Part shown: positions 1 through 11,824 of the stretch, piece by piece
Layout of the letters: each line of letters starts with the position of its first letter
Numbering within the stretch: the first letter of the stretch is position 1
From: Favolaschia claudopus
Lineage: Eukaryota > Basidiomycota > Agaricomycetes > Agaricales > Mycenaceae
Reading direction: 5' to 3'
DNA length: 64,000 nt
Assembly: GCA_037176885.1 (NCBI GenBank)
Contig: JAWWNJ010000005.1
Location: 2,790,001 to 2,854,000, forward strand
The notes under the pieces: model-generated
Told to the model about the DNA's origin: nothing
The model's database searches: none
The model's input: the letters and a program-made list of their open reading frames with translations, nothing else
Position numbers and translations under genes: made by a program

Positions 1-60
1 ATTCCCCAGCGCACTGCCCGCAAGGAGCAGCGCTGCGCTGACGAGACGTGGGTGAAGCAT
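1..60 (-). CDS. GH31 alpha-glucosidase, first exon (cut by window edge)
   Basis: Only the first 20 codons lie in the window, read leftward from the ATG at 60. They give a typical secretion signal: a short basic start, then a hydrophobic LVSAALLLAGSALG core. The stretch is almost identical to the first exon of the GH31 gene starting at 9523, so this is the 5' end of a second copy whose body lies left of the window. The family hydrolyses terminal alpha-glucosyl bonds in maltose and starch fragments outside the cell. Whether this copy is complete cannot be seen. The assignment rests on the paralogue inside the window, not on these 20 residues. Confidence 0.75.
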   Translation of the reverse strand, partial: MLHPRLVSAALLLAGSALGN

Positions 61-313
61 TGTGGGAGAGGCCGCGACGAGAGCTGACGACACTCTCCGC
101 CTTTTAAAATGCATACTGCATACGGCATGGAGCGAGACGTTTCATACTGACGCGAATTCGAAGACTCCGAAGTGGTCAGGTGGTGATCAACGCAATTTTT
201 GATGAAAAGGCTATAGAATAATGAGAGGATTGTGTTTGGAAGAACGGAGAATTGCCATGGGCGGGTCGAATCGTACTAGATTCGCCGGCACAACAAGGAA
301 GAGAAGGAGAGGG
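61..313 (-). promoter_or_regulatory. Duplicated GH31 upstream region with TATA-like box
   Basis: This stretch matches 9524-9815 with scattered changes and small gaps. Both copies keep a TATA-like ATTTTAAAAGG (minus strand; 101-110 here, 9561-9570 in the other copy) about 40-50 bases upstream of the ATG. Homology with the other copy ends near 313/9815. The region is therefore the proximal promoter carried along in the duplication of the GH31 5' end. Confidence 0.6.
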
Positions 314-1745
314 ATTTCAACAGTCTCACGGACGGCGTTTGCCGCCAAAGTGACCACAACAATGTCCAAACAAAGTCAGTCTCGTCACTCACAGCCGAAG
401 ACGACCACCTCAGCGCTCACTCGCTCACTCACTCAACTCCACCTCATCCACCCCCGCCCGCCAACCACTCGCCACGTCGCCTATCACGCCATCCACGACG
501 TCCCGCCCTCTTGTCGACATCTACACCATGTCACTCAGACCCCGTCGCCTCCTCCTCCTTCCCCTCGTCAACACCGCCCTCAAGCCGACCTCCAATCTCT
601 GCCTACGCAGCTCTAACTCCGACACTCCACACCGACTCGCTTGCGGCAAGCATACGGCGCCCTCATGTCTCTCCCTTCTCGCCGCCGACCCACCCTCAAG
701 AACCTTGCCCGTTCCACTTCCCACCACCGGTCCCTCACCGACGTACGCCTCGCTCTTTTCGTCGGTATCCTTACTAACTACTTTTCGTTTTCTAGCGCGA
801 CCCCTTCACGGTCCGCTCGCGCTTTCACAACCCACCGCACCCTTTCGTTAATGCCGCCAAGAGCACAAACAACGGCAGCGCTGCGACCGATTACGATGAG
901 GAATGAGATGCGAAGGGTGAGGAAGAATTCGGGAGCGTTGGTGCGGCGTCGGCGACGCGAAGGTGCGTCGCCCCTTCTTTTTCACTCATTCTTACTGACT
1001 TGTGTCGTTTTTCCTCCAGCTGCCGACACCCTCTCTCCACATCCGCACCCGCGGAGACCCGCCGTTTCGTCCACCGGCGCCGCGTCCCGATCTACATACC
1101 TAAACACAAGCCGTAGTACCGACACCCTCGCTACCCGGCATCCCCACCTCGCCGAGCCCACCCGCTCCGTCGTATCCGTCTCGGCGCCGCCCTGAAACAA
1201 CACCACGGAACGCCGTCTCACGGCGCGAATGCACATAGCGCGCGCTTGATCCCGCTCTCACCGCCGACTCTGTCAAGAACAAGTGTAAGTTCGTATCCAA
1301 ATGAAATGGAAACGGAATATTGACTGGCCTTGTTCTTGACAGCATGGCACCGCGCACAAGTACTGCCAATACCCCGCTACTCCGGCATCCCGCCTCCTCA
1401 AACCCACCCGCTCCGTCCCATCCGTCTCGGCGCCGCCCTGATACGACACCGCCTCGACTCGGCGGCGTCCACTCCAACCAAAATACGCCGCGCCACGTTC
1501 CGTCGACTCTGTCTTGGCGTCAAAAATGAAGGTGAGTTTCGTCGTCTTGTAAGAAAAATGGAATGTTTCACTTACTTCGGTTTGACAGTGCTGGTGTCAA
1601 CGCAGCGCTGGCCGCCGCACGAAGCTGGCAGCGGAGTCGGCGCGACCAAATCAAGGGGTGGAGCGGGGTGTTGAAATCGGGGGTGGAATAGGTAGGTACG
1701 GGTATGCTGCGTTCGCTCGTAAATACCGAGTGGTTTTTTGTTCGT
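314..1745 (+). other. C/T-rich exon-like stretch with convincing introns, coding status unclear
   Basis: I do not recognise a gene. On the plus strand there are four intron-like stretches with good ends: about 740-795 (ACTAAC branch), 961-1020 (CTGAC), 1284-1342 and 1530-1588 (both with a TTGAC-type branch before the acceptor). The exon-like pieces between them are C-rich. Two of them share a repeated stretch, at about 1155-1207 and 1405-1452, with the near-identical core CTCGGCGCCGCCCTGA. Joining the pieces gives only short frames with no clear ATG and no known domain. The stretch may be a decayed gene or a non-coding transcript. Confidence 0.3.
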
Positions 1746-1749
1746 AAGT

Positions 1750-4420
1750 AGCAAAATAAATCGGTTTCATCTTGAATATCGTCAGCATCGTGAACTGGAG
1801 GAAAACAAAACAAGAAAGGGACTTACTGGTAGCAAAGAATAAGAGAAATTGAGGGGAAAGAAAGCTAGAAGACGAAATAAGTCAGAGTGAAGTGAAATGA
1901 AGGGATTTGAATGAAGTGCATACCTTGTTTTGAACGGAGTTGCGGCACGTCGATTCGAAGTCGAGGCCGCAAATCGAAACAAGTTAGCTGTACATGTAAT
2001 TGAGTTGTTAGATGAAATGGACGGAAACTGGGGGAAACAGAGACTCGCCTGCCGAATTCAAATTCAATTTGCAGAATTGATTCAAGACGGCGTTGGAATT
2101 AAGTAAGGCGGGTAAGGGTACTAAATATGCGACTAGTATGAATGAAAGAATGAATGACTTTAAAGAAACCAGAGTTGACTCACGGAGAAGGGATTGCATT
2201 TGAAGACAATGACTTGGAGGACGACTCGGCGAAGAGGTTAGGGTCAACCTTGCGTCGAGTCAATGGTTGGTTAGTTAAGTAGTTGAATAGACTATGAACC
2301 AGAACATACCTTGATAATTGAAAGACGCGCGCGCGCGAATGTCTCAACATTCTAATCTGAAACTCAATCGGCATCGAGTCCACAAAGCAGATATTCAACT
2401 CACCTACCTTGAAGGTAATGGGGAGCTGAGTGCGGAGACGCATAGCTTCGGCCTATAGGATGTAAAAGAACGAGGTCAGTATCTATTCGAGTTTGAATAC
2501 ATACCGGCATAGTCTACGTTCAGTTGTATAGGTACGCTCGAGCGCGATTCAAGCCGGCATAGGTTCGGCCTTCGAAATCCAAGTCAGACAGATCTAGAGT
2601 AGGGAATTGAAACTCAAACATACCTGAGACGAAACCGGCATAGTTTCGGCGTTGAGGTTGAAGTACATGAAGAGCTTGGTGCAGAGAGGCATAGGTTCGG
2701 CCTCTGGGGTGTGCAAAAGTGAAGTAGGTATCGATTCGTGTAGAAAAACACAGATAGTTAGACATACCTGGTAGTATACCGGCATAGGTAATTTCGGTAT
2801 CGGGCCAAACTGAGGGATTCAACGAAAGCCTAGCAAGAAAATCAAGTTCGTCAATGATTAGATTAAGCATTCGAAATCAAGCGTACCTGGGCATAGTTTC
2901 GGCGCTGAGGTCAAAACACACAGGAGGCCGGAGTCGCAGAGACGTAGTTTCGGTCTGGAGAGTTTGAGAAAAGTCAAGTCAGAATCTGTGTGTGTAGAGA
3001 AGTACAAGGAGTTAGACGTACCGACATAGACTTTGTATCGCGTAAACCAACGGCTATGTACAACCAAGAGCCTGTAAAATCAAGTCAGACCGAGTCAAGT
3101 AGTGAAGGGATTAGCGATGCGCACCTTGTACCAAGTCCAATCCAAGCTCAACACCAAAACTCCATGTCAAATGAACGAACGCGGCTGTTGAAGTTCTTGG
3201 AGTCACAAAGCACTTTGAAGATCGTACGCACCTGGACATAATCAACTCAAACTCAACAAAAATGAAATCAATCCAACAATTCGATCAACAAACGAAGAGA
3301 AACGAAAGAAAAAGCCGGCTCACCGAGGATACCCGAGACGCCGAGACGGCGTCGAAGTCAATCCTGTTTAGAGTTTCGAATACTTACTTGACATGAACGC
3401 GTCCCATTGAAGGGATAGGTCAAGCGTGACTATTCAAACGGTCAATATTCATTGATAATAGCGGTATTAGAACTCACTAAGACAGTCAAAATGTGCATCT
3501 CAGGAAACTATCAAACGGTCAGTAATTCCAAGGTGTGGTCAATAAGAAACTCACTTACCTTGCGCATACAGTCGAAATGTGCATCTCATACAAGTCAAGA
3601 ATCAATACAAACTGAAAGAAGGGTCGATAAGGGCTTGAGGTAAGTATTCAAAAGAATTACACACTCACCTATACAAAGCCTTTGGATTGCTTGAAGGTCA
3701 GTTCGGCGTTGAAGCAGTCGCATTTTGGGTAACATATAGCACATAACACAATAAGAGACTCTGATTAGAGGGTAAGTAATGGTTTTGGAGAGATAAGAGG
3801 ACGACGACTCACTTATTGAACAGGTTGAACTTGAAGTGGTACAAGAAGAATTAGTATGGCCGTGAACCCGAATAGAAAGCGGCGTAGTAGAGCGAAGTAT
3901 TGAACCTGAAGTTGAAGGAGAATCTTATTTAGTTTATCAGAATGAAAAGGGAGTTTGAGGTCACAAACGACATTAGAGTCAACGAAAGAGACAAAGAAGG
4001 GCAAAGGCCGAATAAACCCGAAAGCCGTGTTGAAGCGCGAACGCGTCGAATCGAAGAAATTGAATTGGAAGAGCAGCGAAGGATGTTGAAGGAAGGTTGA
4101 ATAGAGATTTGAATAAAGATGAAGTGTAGATGATAAGGAAGGGTAGAAGGGAGGGAGGTGGAAAGTGGGCGGTCAACCCATAGTCAAAATCAATGGTGCG
4201 AGCTCACCTATATACCCTTCCCCGGCCCTCCAACGCAATTCTATTCAGCAAATCTTCCGGGATTCCGTCGGGATCGACTGTCCGTCTTGGGATTTGCGGA
4301 GCACCGAGCCATTCAATCGGAACGAGCGGAAATTGCAGAAGTCAACGGCGAACTGAAAAAATTCAAAAGTCAGCGAAAAGTCCCGCGGAAAGTACACGCA
4401 CGTCAGTGTTCCATTCTGGG
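1750..4420 (-). repeat. Array of exon-like modules with GT-AG spacers (minus strand)
   Basis: Read on the minus strand, this region consists of exon-like pieces of about 45-110 bases separated by intron-like spacers of about 50-90 bases beginning GTATGT, GTACGT, GTGCGT or GTAGGT and ending in AG, several with a CTAAC or TTGAC branch. Between about 2430 and 3060 the pieces are related. Most begin with GCCGAA(A/C/G)CTATGC or a close variant and end with the same motif directly before the donor. Copies sit near 2440, 2505, 2552, 2633, 2687, 2777, 2888, 2939 and 3020. Frames do not stay open across joined pieces, though RTYA/RNYAG-like peptides recur within single pieces. No domain is recognised. 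It may be a decayed or non-coding gene built by repeated duplication of one exon-plus-intron unit. Confidence 0.4.
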
Positions 4421-5870
4421 TAATTGATCGCATCATTTCAGAGTCGTAATTCCGGAGTGGATGGGGAGCTGAAGTCGAGAGAGTGGAGGGTCGAGATAGG
4501 GGTGAGTTGCCATTGCGGCGTGAAGACGAGTCGAGGGGCTTCAAGACTGCGGGCAAAGCAGGCTTGAGCAGTTTTAAGAAGACTTGAGGTGCCAAGAGTC
4601 GGACATGTCAGCATGATACAGCCATGGAAGCGAGGCATTCTAAAACACACCTGAATTCCTCCGGTCGCAACGCGGCTCAGATCGCTCCAGAACCTTCCCC
4701 GACGCCACGGGTATCCATTACCAATTGATGACGAGAGTCCTGAGTCATTTCCTGGCGGTACTGCTAGCCCAGACTCCGATTTTTGAAAACGCGCGCAAAG
4801 GCTCGTGTCCGCGTTGCTGGCGTTCCTGAGCCAGAATAACGCTGCAGTTCGAATGGTGAGATGCCAAATAGTATATGATGACGTACATGAGTCTCAGAGT
4901 CCACTTATCGCAGCGGCAGGAGTCGTCGATGGTGGTGGTAAAAAGCAATGTTCGGAATTTCCTGTTTCGGACTCGATATCGATGATCGCATCAACGCCGT
5001 TCTCTTCCGCTCCCCTCACCTCATCTCTTTGAAGGCTTTCTGCCCACGCCCTGTGCGCCTCTGCCAAGCATCAACATAGCGGCGTGGCGCGTTGGAGGCG
5101 GTCCTCAAGGTCCGAAGACCCCCGAAAACCGGCGTATCTAAATCCATGGGCCTATTTCGGCATTTCTGAGATTTGCGGGCTTCTGCGCGCGCACACCGCT
5201 GGCGTTACAAAACTGATGCTTATCAATTGCACTTGCTCGATTTCTCATTGGCTCCAGCCCTTCAAGGCTCTGTGGAATTACCTCAAGATCTACTGTCCGA
5301 AAATACTGCTGGCAACCTCTTTTTGGCGGCGCGCAATTGGCGCGTCAAATGCGCCACTTCAAGATTTCTCGGTGTTCCTGTCGCGAATCACATCAATGCG
5401 AACAAATTGAAATTCACCACAACGTTATGTATGCGCTCCGCGCCACTCTGGTTCTGACTGGCTCTTTTTTCTTTACCTTTGATTCTTGCTCCTTGCGCTG
5501 AATTAATCCTTAACTCTTTCAAACTGTGCGTTATTGCAAAGCTCAAGATGCTAAGAAAGTAACCTGAAAGTTAGGGATTCGCGTTCAGGGCGGCCCCGAC
5601 GCACTGGAGTCCGGTCGGAATTATCAAGTTCGTAAGTTACTGATTCATTCAAAACACATTTCAATTGGGCTGATTTTGTTGCGACGGAGACGCTCAGCTG
5701 AGCCGGCGCCGTTGTAGCGAGTCTGAAACTAACAGAACCAAACCGACACTTCCTTTCTTTCCACCACCATGACCCCACCACTTCCCTCAAAAATTTCCCG
5801 CATCCTCCCATGCTTCGTAAATTCACATTCTTTTCCTCTCCGCCCCCCTTCCTGATACCTCCTCTGCAGC
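4421..5870. other. No confident gene
   Basis: Short frames exist on both strands, the longest about 110 codons (5084-5410, plus). None shows a recognised domain, a good start with introns, or a paralogue elsewhere in the window. The stretch from about 5170 to 5457 reads like protein in two plus frames and could be a decayed gene. I see no transposon ends here. Confidence 0.3.
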
Positions 5871-7500
5871 CTCACAATGCACTTCCCCAGCCACAAACAT
5901 CGCCATCTACGCGTTGACTTTACCCCCGCGAGCGGGACTTCGCGTCTGTCTTCCCATGTTCGAAAGATCCCTCCACCTGACGCCTTTTTTCACCAGAATT
6001 TGGCCGCCGGCAGGCTAACCCCGCCCCCGACGCGTAGAGCGACGAGTTCCCCCGCCTTTCAATGCTTTCCTCGTCGTGGTTGTTGCCGCCGCGCCGCGCA
6101 GCGGCGCGCATAGCTTCGAGTATATGGATCGCGTTCCCGCGAGCAACGTAAGCCTATTCTATTGCTCCTTGTGTCCTCATTTTGACGGGTCTTTCAGTGC
6201 ATTTGTGTAGAGAATTTTGCCGCCGGCAGGCAAATACCCGCCCCCGACACATAATAGAGCAGCGGGTTTTGCACATGCCCATTAAGTCCTGTGATGTTGT
6301 CGTCGTCGCAGTCGCGCGCCGCGCAGCGGCGCGTATAGCTTCGAGTATATGGATCGACGTCCCGCGAGCGGGACTTTCAAGTAGGTTTTCCCTCCGTCCA
6401 CTTCCTGCTCCTCTTGACGCGTGTTCTTCCAGAAATTTGAGCCGCCAGCACGCTAACCACGTCCCCAACTTGTCAAGCAGCGGTCTCGACAGTGTTCTGT
6501 TGTTGTGGTTGCCGACGCCGTCGCGGCCGCGCAGTGGCGCTATTCCTTCGACACGACGTATCGTCGTCCGGCGAGCGGCTCTTCAGGTAAGCTTGGTATT
6601 CTTACTCTTACGTTTTCTTCGTCTTACGATTCCTTTCAAGATTTTGAAATCACGTCAATTCTTTCCTGACGTCGGTTAGGTTCTGTGAGGTAAGCATTTC
6701 ATTTTCTTCCTTCACTCTTCGGAGAGCCTTCAGAGTCACTTCGATTACCATATGGATCGACTTCCCGCGGTCTCCCTTTCTTTCACCAGGACCGCCTTCA
6801 CGTTCAACGTCCACCTCAAAACTCGATATTTCGTCGTCCGCCAAGCGACATCTCCAGCTCTCCATACGCGAGTTCCCATCCTCATTCCCTCTATTCTTTA
6901 CCTCATTTTCCTCACCAGATTCAAAATATCTCCGCTGCGCGGCCGTCATCACTACCAACCCAACCTCAACATCAAAATTCGATTTCTGAGCCCCCGCCGA
7001 GCGACCCTTCCACCTTCCTATCAGGTACGATTCTTCCCCTCGTCTCGTTGAACTCTCCCTGACGCAAGCTTTTCAGAAAATTTTCTTCCCGCTGCGCGGC
7101 GCACTTGATCACCATCAACACAAAGCGCTGAAATCCAGATTTGAGGGTTCGCGTTCCGGAGAGCGAGCCTCCGAGCTCCATGGCGTTCAGGTGCGTGCTC
7201 AAGTCGTTTCTGAGCTGATTTGAAGTCACAGAATTTTTCTTCCCGCTGCGCGGCGCTCACATGCCGACTCTCAAGCCAACCAAGCAACCACGTCAAATTC
7301 AGCAAGTCCGCGAGGTTGCAGAAAAATTTCTTTCGCTGCGCGGCTGACCTGGTATCTAGTACACTGCCTACTTCTCTGTATTCCTGACTGATTTCGTTCA
7401 TATAGGGGGGTTTTTTCTTCCGCTGCGTGGCGGCGTCGAAGAGTTCAGGTTTATTCAAGAACTTCTCCTTTTATCCTCCAAGTGCCTGAATGCGGTGAGT
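5871..7500 (+). repeat. Tandem exon/intron module array with conserved GC hairpin (plus strand)
   Basis: At least six related modules of about 200-235 bases are read on the plus strand. Each exon-like part starts just after an acceptor followed by A/T-rich AAATTT-like bases, carries a GC-rich core, and is followed by a good intron. Introns at 6148-6197, 6381-6432, 6587-6640, 7025-7076 and 7191-7231 have GTAAG, GTAGG, GTACG or GTGCG donors and mostly TTGAC/CTGAC branches. The first two modules share an identical 19-base hairpin, CGCGCCGCGCAGCGGCGCG (6090-6108 and 6315-6333), followed by an identical block around TATATGGATCG. Later modules keep only CGCTGCGCGGC. Gaps between modules break the frame, so conservation appears to be at the nucleotide level. 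The role is unknown. Confidence 0.45.
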
Positions 7501-7763
7501 AGCTTCATTTCGCTCTCTTCTCGTGATTCTGAAGAGCTTCGTTCAAGGGCGACTTCAAATTCGCGGACTGCTCAAACACCTCACAGCGGACTTCAATTTC
7601 CCACCACATAAATTACAATTCAGGGTCTTTACCCCGGTAGTCAGTACCTTGATCTGTAGATTCTCCAGATCCCCGTCTCCCGATTATCGTAGTCTTAAGG
7701 ACCCTGAAACAGGCCGGGAAACGGGCTTCGTAAAGGTCCAAAATTCAAATTTTTCTCCCGTAG
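7501..7763. other. Junction between module array and truncated GH31 gene
   Basis: No gene is visible. The stretch lies between the last exon-like module and the end of the reading frame that runs on from the truncated GH31 gene. An intron-like GTGAGTAG donor at about 7495 opens it on the plus strand. Confidence 0.3.
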
Positions 7764-9523
7764 TCAGTATGTAAACAACAAATAAAAGTATTCCCTTTGA
7801 GGAAGAGCGCCGAAAAGATATATAGTTGGGGGGTGTGCGTCGCGGCTGCGACTTTGTCGCGGGTGCGACTGAGGAGAGGCTGCCCCTTCATACTTGGAAA
7901 TTTCCTTTTTTGGGAAGCAAAGGATTTTATTCAAGCTAGCTACGACAGCGAGTAGACTACGAGTAATCCAAATCCACTCCCGCATCTCGTCCGGCGCGAA
8001 GCTGACAGGGTCAGCAGTAAAATCGCGGAAAGCATGGTACAAGTCAATATCATTCCACATCGTCTCAAGCGGGATATCCGCCGCGCGCATCCTAGCCACG
8101 ACGTCCTTCACCGTCGCGAGGTTCGGATATCCCCAGCGGCAGAGGTGGAACCCGAAGCCCCAGTACGGCTGCCATGTCGGTGTACCCACGATGGCGGAAT
8201 ATTGCTCGATGACGGACTGCGGTGTCGGCCCGGCGAGGAAGTAGAAGTCGAGCGTGCCGCCGATGAGACGGTACTCGATGAGAGAGACGTTCGAGCCGGG
8301 GGGCGTGAGCAGCATGATGTCAGCTCCGGCGGGGCTGAGTGAAATGCGTAAGGGACCGAAAAGGCTGAGCAACTCGCGAAGTGGAGCACGAAACTCACTT
8401 AAGCAGGAAGACGCCGTGTGATTGCGAAGTACTGGTTGTGGAATTGAAGCGGTGTTCCATGTAGATTGGATGAACGCCGTAGCTGCATGGTGTCAGACTG
8501 ATGCATGAACGTATAAGTTAGGACGCGCTTACATATTCTCGTTAACCGGGTCGGCAATGTCGCGCGCTGTGACAAAATCTTTCTGAGCGCATATCCGCAA
8601 GCGAAACAAAGCAAGCTACCCCAGTCATTTTGAATCGTGCCGACACCACCGTCAGTACCAATATCGCGTCGAATTCCACTGCTTGCCACAACTTCTCCAA
8701 GGCCGTAAATATTCGCGCCCAACGGCAAAGCAGACGCGAGCTAAGAAGTGTAAGGATTACGTGCGCAGAGAAGTGTAGGGCGCGTCTTACCTGAAGGTAC
8801 TGGTTTTCAAAAATCAACGGAAACCCATCCAACGCAGTCGAATTGTCGCTCGGAATGACAGGCGCAATAGGAGTGGGAGGTAAGGAGGATATCCGAGTAT
8901 CGAAAAGCGGAGTCGAGTGAGGCGCCGAACGCCGTGTGATCCAGAAGGCGAAGGGGTTGGCATCGTAGTTGAAGACAAGATCAGAATTTTTGGCGTTTGT
9001 CGAACCGGACGCCTTGGGACGCGCGAAAACGGATTCTGGAACGGTAAACTGAGAATTGGCCGTATCGAATATGTTAACATGAAGTCTTAGGATGCATTTT
9101 AAGTAAGCCTCTCGCTCTGAATCAGCCTCACAAAAAGCGTGCTCACCGCGTTTCCGTCTCATAAGTGACCTGAATGGTGAGGTTGGCCACATCAGTACCG
9201 AAAACGTTACACGCAGGACCCGCGAGATTCAATTTGGCCGTCAAGCCGTTTTTGTTCTGCGACAACGAGTGCAAAGAGTATCCGGGACATTGGCCGTTTG
9301 CTGTGGAGTTGACCGCCTCGTTCACGACCTGGTGAGGTGAGTCCATTTCAGTGGTTATCTTGAAGACATGGACGTCGCGATTGATTACCTATAAACTGTG
9401 TCAAAAGGGTCACTTGGATGGGACAATAGACAGCTGTACCTCTTCCGAAGGAGCATTGAGGCCATTCCCCAACGCGCTGCCCGCAAGGAGCAGCGCTGCG
9501 CTGACGAGACGTGAGGGAAGCAT
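7764..9523 (-). pseudogene. Truncated secreted GH31 alpha-glucosidase
   Basis: Joining the minus-strand exons from the ATG at 9523 gives a signal peptide (LVSAALLLAGSALG), a cysteine-bearing CPGYSLHSL segment, the N-terminal beta-sandwich, the GH31 block IYGLGEVVASSG, then HPIYMEHRFNS, GADIMLLTPPG and the start of the catalytic barrel (YWGFGFHLCRWGY, ETMWNDIDLY). Introns are short with consensus ends, for example GTGAGTTTCG...CACTCAG near 8400-8330. The enzyme should continue for several hundred residues, including the aspartate nucleophile and the acid/base. Here GH31 similarity stops after DEMREWI (about 7970) and an unrelated tail runs to a stop at 7764. Both catalytic residues are missing, so an active glucosidase is not expected. 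A second copy begins at position 60. The 3' part was probably lost when the module array came to lie next to it. Confidence 0.85.
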
Positions 9524-9815
9524 TGTGGGAGAGGCTGGGTGAGCTGATGACACTCTCCGCCTTTTAAAATGCATACTGCATACGGCATGGAGCGAGACGT
9601 TTCATACTGACGCGAATTCGAAGCCTATGAAGTGGTCAGGTGGACCTAGTCACCATCAACGTCGGTTCGAATTTTTTGATGAAAAGGCTATAGAAAAATG
9701 AGAGGTTGTGTTTGCAAGAACCGAGAATTGCCATGGGCGGGTCGCCGGGGTCGGATGGTACCACCGATTAGTAGATTCGCCGGCACAACAAGGAAGAGAA
9801 AAAGAGGGATTACTG
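9524..9815 (-). promoter_or_regulatory. GH31 upstream region, second copy
   Basis: This is the counterpart of 61-313: the same TATA-like box at 9561-9570, then a shared region with small insertions relative to the first copy (around 9660 and 9740-9770). Beyond about 9815 the two copies no longer match. The next sequence, from about 9840, belongs to the inverted duplication. Confidence 0.6.
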
Positions 9816-10988
9816 AACATGTCATGATCGGCAGTTCTGATTGTCCGATGTTGGCCGAGTTCAAATTGTTCGTTTAGAGCTATTTTTAGGGTCCCAATAA
9901 ACCTTAAACGAGAAGGACGGTTTATCGTTAACGTTTATCCCTTGGATGCTAGCCACCTGCGTCCGGATAGAAATTAATAAATTCTGGGGGGCACAAAAAA
10001 ACCGAAAGGCCGGACGCTGGAAAACGCGATTTCTGCAGTCTCAGAATCCGTAGAAAACCTTTTTTTCGTCTTGGTGGTTTGGAAGGAACAATGAAGTCAG
10101 CGAGCAGTTGTGCCAGATAGTACCTCCACAGACCATTGTTTTCCTACTTGTAATATGAAATGACCACAGAGCCATCCGCTTCTGCAAGTACTGCCCCGTT
10201 CACCGGCGAAAAATACATCCTCTTCCATCCCTCGGATGCCTTCATCACGCAAAAATCTGCATTTCTTCTTTTCTCTGTTCTGCTTCCCTTCATATCCATA
10301 ACAGCCCCGACACCATCTGGCCAGCGGACGGTATACCCAGCATACGAAATCATTTCTCCCCCATTACCAGCCGGTAAACTGTGATACGAACCGGAATGTC
10401 GGATGCTAAATTGAGGTGATTCGTCGGCCGCAAAGGTGAACGTTAGCAGAACATGGCTGTGTGCAGGCCGCGGATGGATGTTCGAAATCATGTAGGAGAG
10501 AATTCTGTAGACGCCTTTCCGAGTGGGACTCTCATGGATGTATTGTAACTGACAGGTGTGTTCGTGACGGAGAGGTATGCCTTCGAATTCGAGAGGGGCC
10601 ATGGCATTCATGGGTACGTGCTTGCCTTCCACCGGAGGATTGATTGGATATGCAGAGAAATCGGTACCACTGAAGGGGATGGTTTTGGGATCTATATTGA
10701 GAGGATGCCAATACGCGTCCAGCTTGGAATACGCTGTCGCTATTATGGAATGTTGTCGCTTTCCTTCGCTGGAGACCTCGCAAGTAACAAGCAAGTGAGT
10801 TGGCAGCAGGCGGGGTCTCAGCTAATGATCTGGATACGTGAGGAAACGATCTGGAAGTCAATTAATTCAATTCGCTCACGTTTGTGATCGTACTCCGTTC
10901 GCCATAAGTTAATATAACTTGCTGATGCCGACGCCAGTCAACCAGCACAAAAATGTGACCACCTGGCATTCCCAACGAGTAGATATGC

Positions 10989-11701
10989 CAAGGGGCTTCC
11001 ATGATAAGAAATTTCCTAATTTGGACGAGGGGGAGGGGGGTCCCCTGGAGCTCGAAAAAAAAGTTTTATATGAATTTTGGATTTGCTTTTTTACGCTTGT
11101 TTCAGCGGTTAGGATGAATCCCCAGTGAATGTGTAACAAATTATAGTGCCCACAAGCGATGGAATCACTGTAAGGCCGGCTAACAGCGAGTTATTGATAC
11201 TTGATTGTATTTACCCCAAATTTACCCTCGGTGATTATGTAAGGCATACACGGCAATTTTTGCAGCAGGGTGGGATGCGAGACAGTCTGGGTATGCCTCT
11301 CAATTCTTACATGTACAGCGCTCACTTCTTCTCAGTTCCACTCTGAATGTGTCGACGCTGATGGTCGGAAGCCATGGGTGTGCGAGTCTTGGAGAGGTGC
11401 GAAAAAGTGCAGATAAGTCAAGAATAACCAGATTCATTCGAGTAGACACATGTGTATTGCCAAGTTATGGTCTTGCTGGTGTCCGAGAGTCATATACGCG
11501 CGGTAGAGAGTGAAGGAGCAAAGCAAGGGCCAAGATACACGCGTCACCAACAGCGTGTGAGTGATTGATCGCGTCCGAGAAAGGGAATTGATCGCGTCCG
11601 AAAAGGGGAATTCCCTAATTGAGAAGGGTGGGGGGTCCGCCATTTCGCTGAGAAAAAAACTTCGACCCTTGGTGTAGATTTCGCGGATCGGTTCCCCCTT
11701 G
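10989..11701. mobile_element. hAT-like non-autonomous DNA transposon (713 bp)
   Basis: The 8-bp direct repeat AGATATGC flanks the element (10981-10988 and 11702-11709). The ends are short inverted repeats: CAAGGGGCTTCC on the left, and CAAGGGGGAACC when the right end is read inward. The paralogous site near 28384 lacks the insertion. An 8-bp target duplication with CA-starting ends is typical of the hAT superfamily. No transposase frame is visible, so it must have been moved in trans. Inside, two G-rich segments of about 60 bases (near 11010 and 11600) match each other in direct orientation. The intact duplication suggests recent insertion. Confidence 0.8.
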
Positions 11702-11824
11702 AGATATGCAGGATAATAAATTGGCCTCGCAAATCCTTGCACCACCAAAGATCTCCCGAGACGTTTCCCATCGGCATTGAGATGCTAAAGACTTCCAACG
11801 ATTCGCCCTTGTGTAGCTCGATCT

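Noticed and set aside
641..1195. 184-codon plus-strand frame
   Set aside because: It reads through two intron-like stretches (about 740-795 and 961-1020) and has no recognised domain.
9650..9680. GGTTCGAAT resembling a tRNA B box
   Set aside because: No A box at the right distance and no cloverleaf; the stretch belongs to the duplicated GH31 upstream region.
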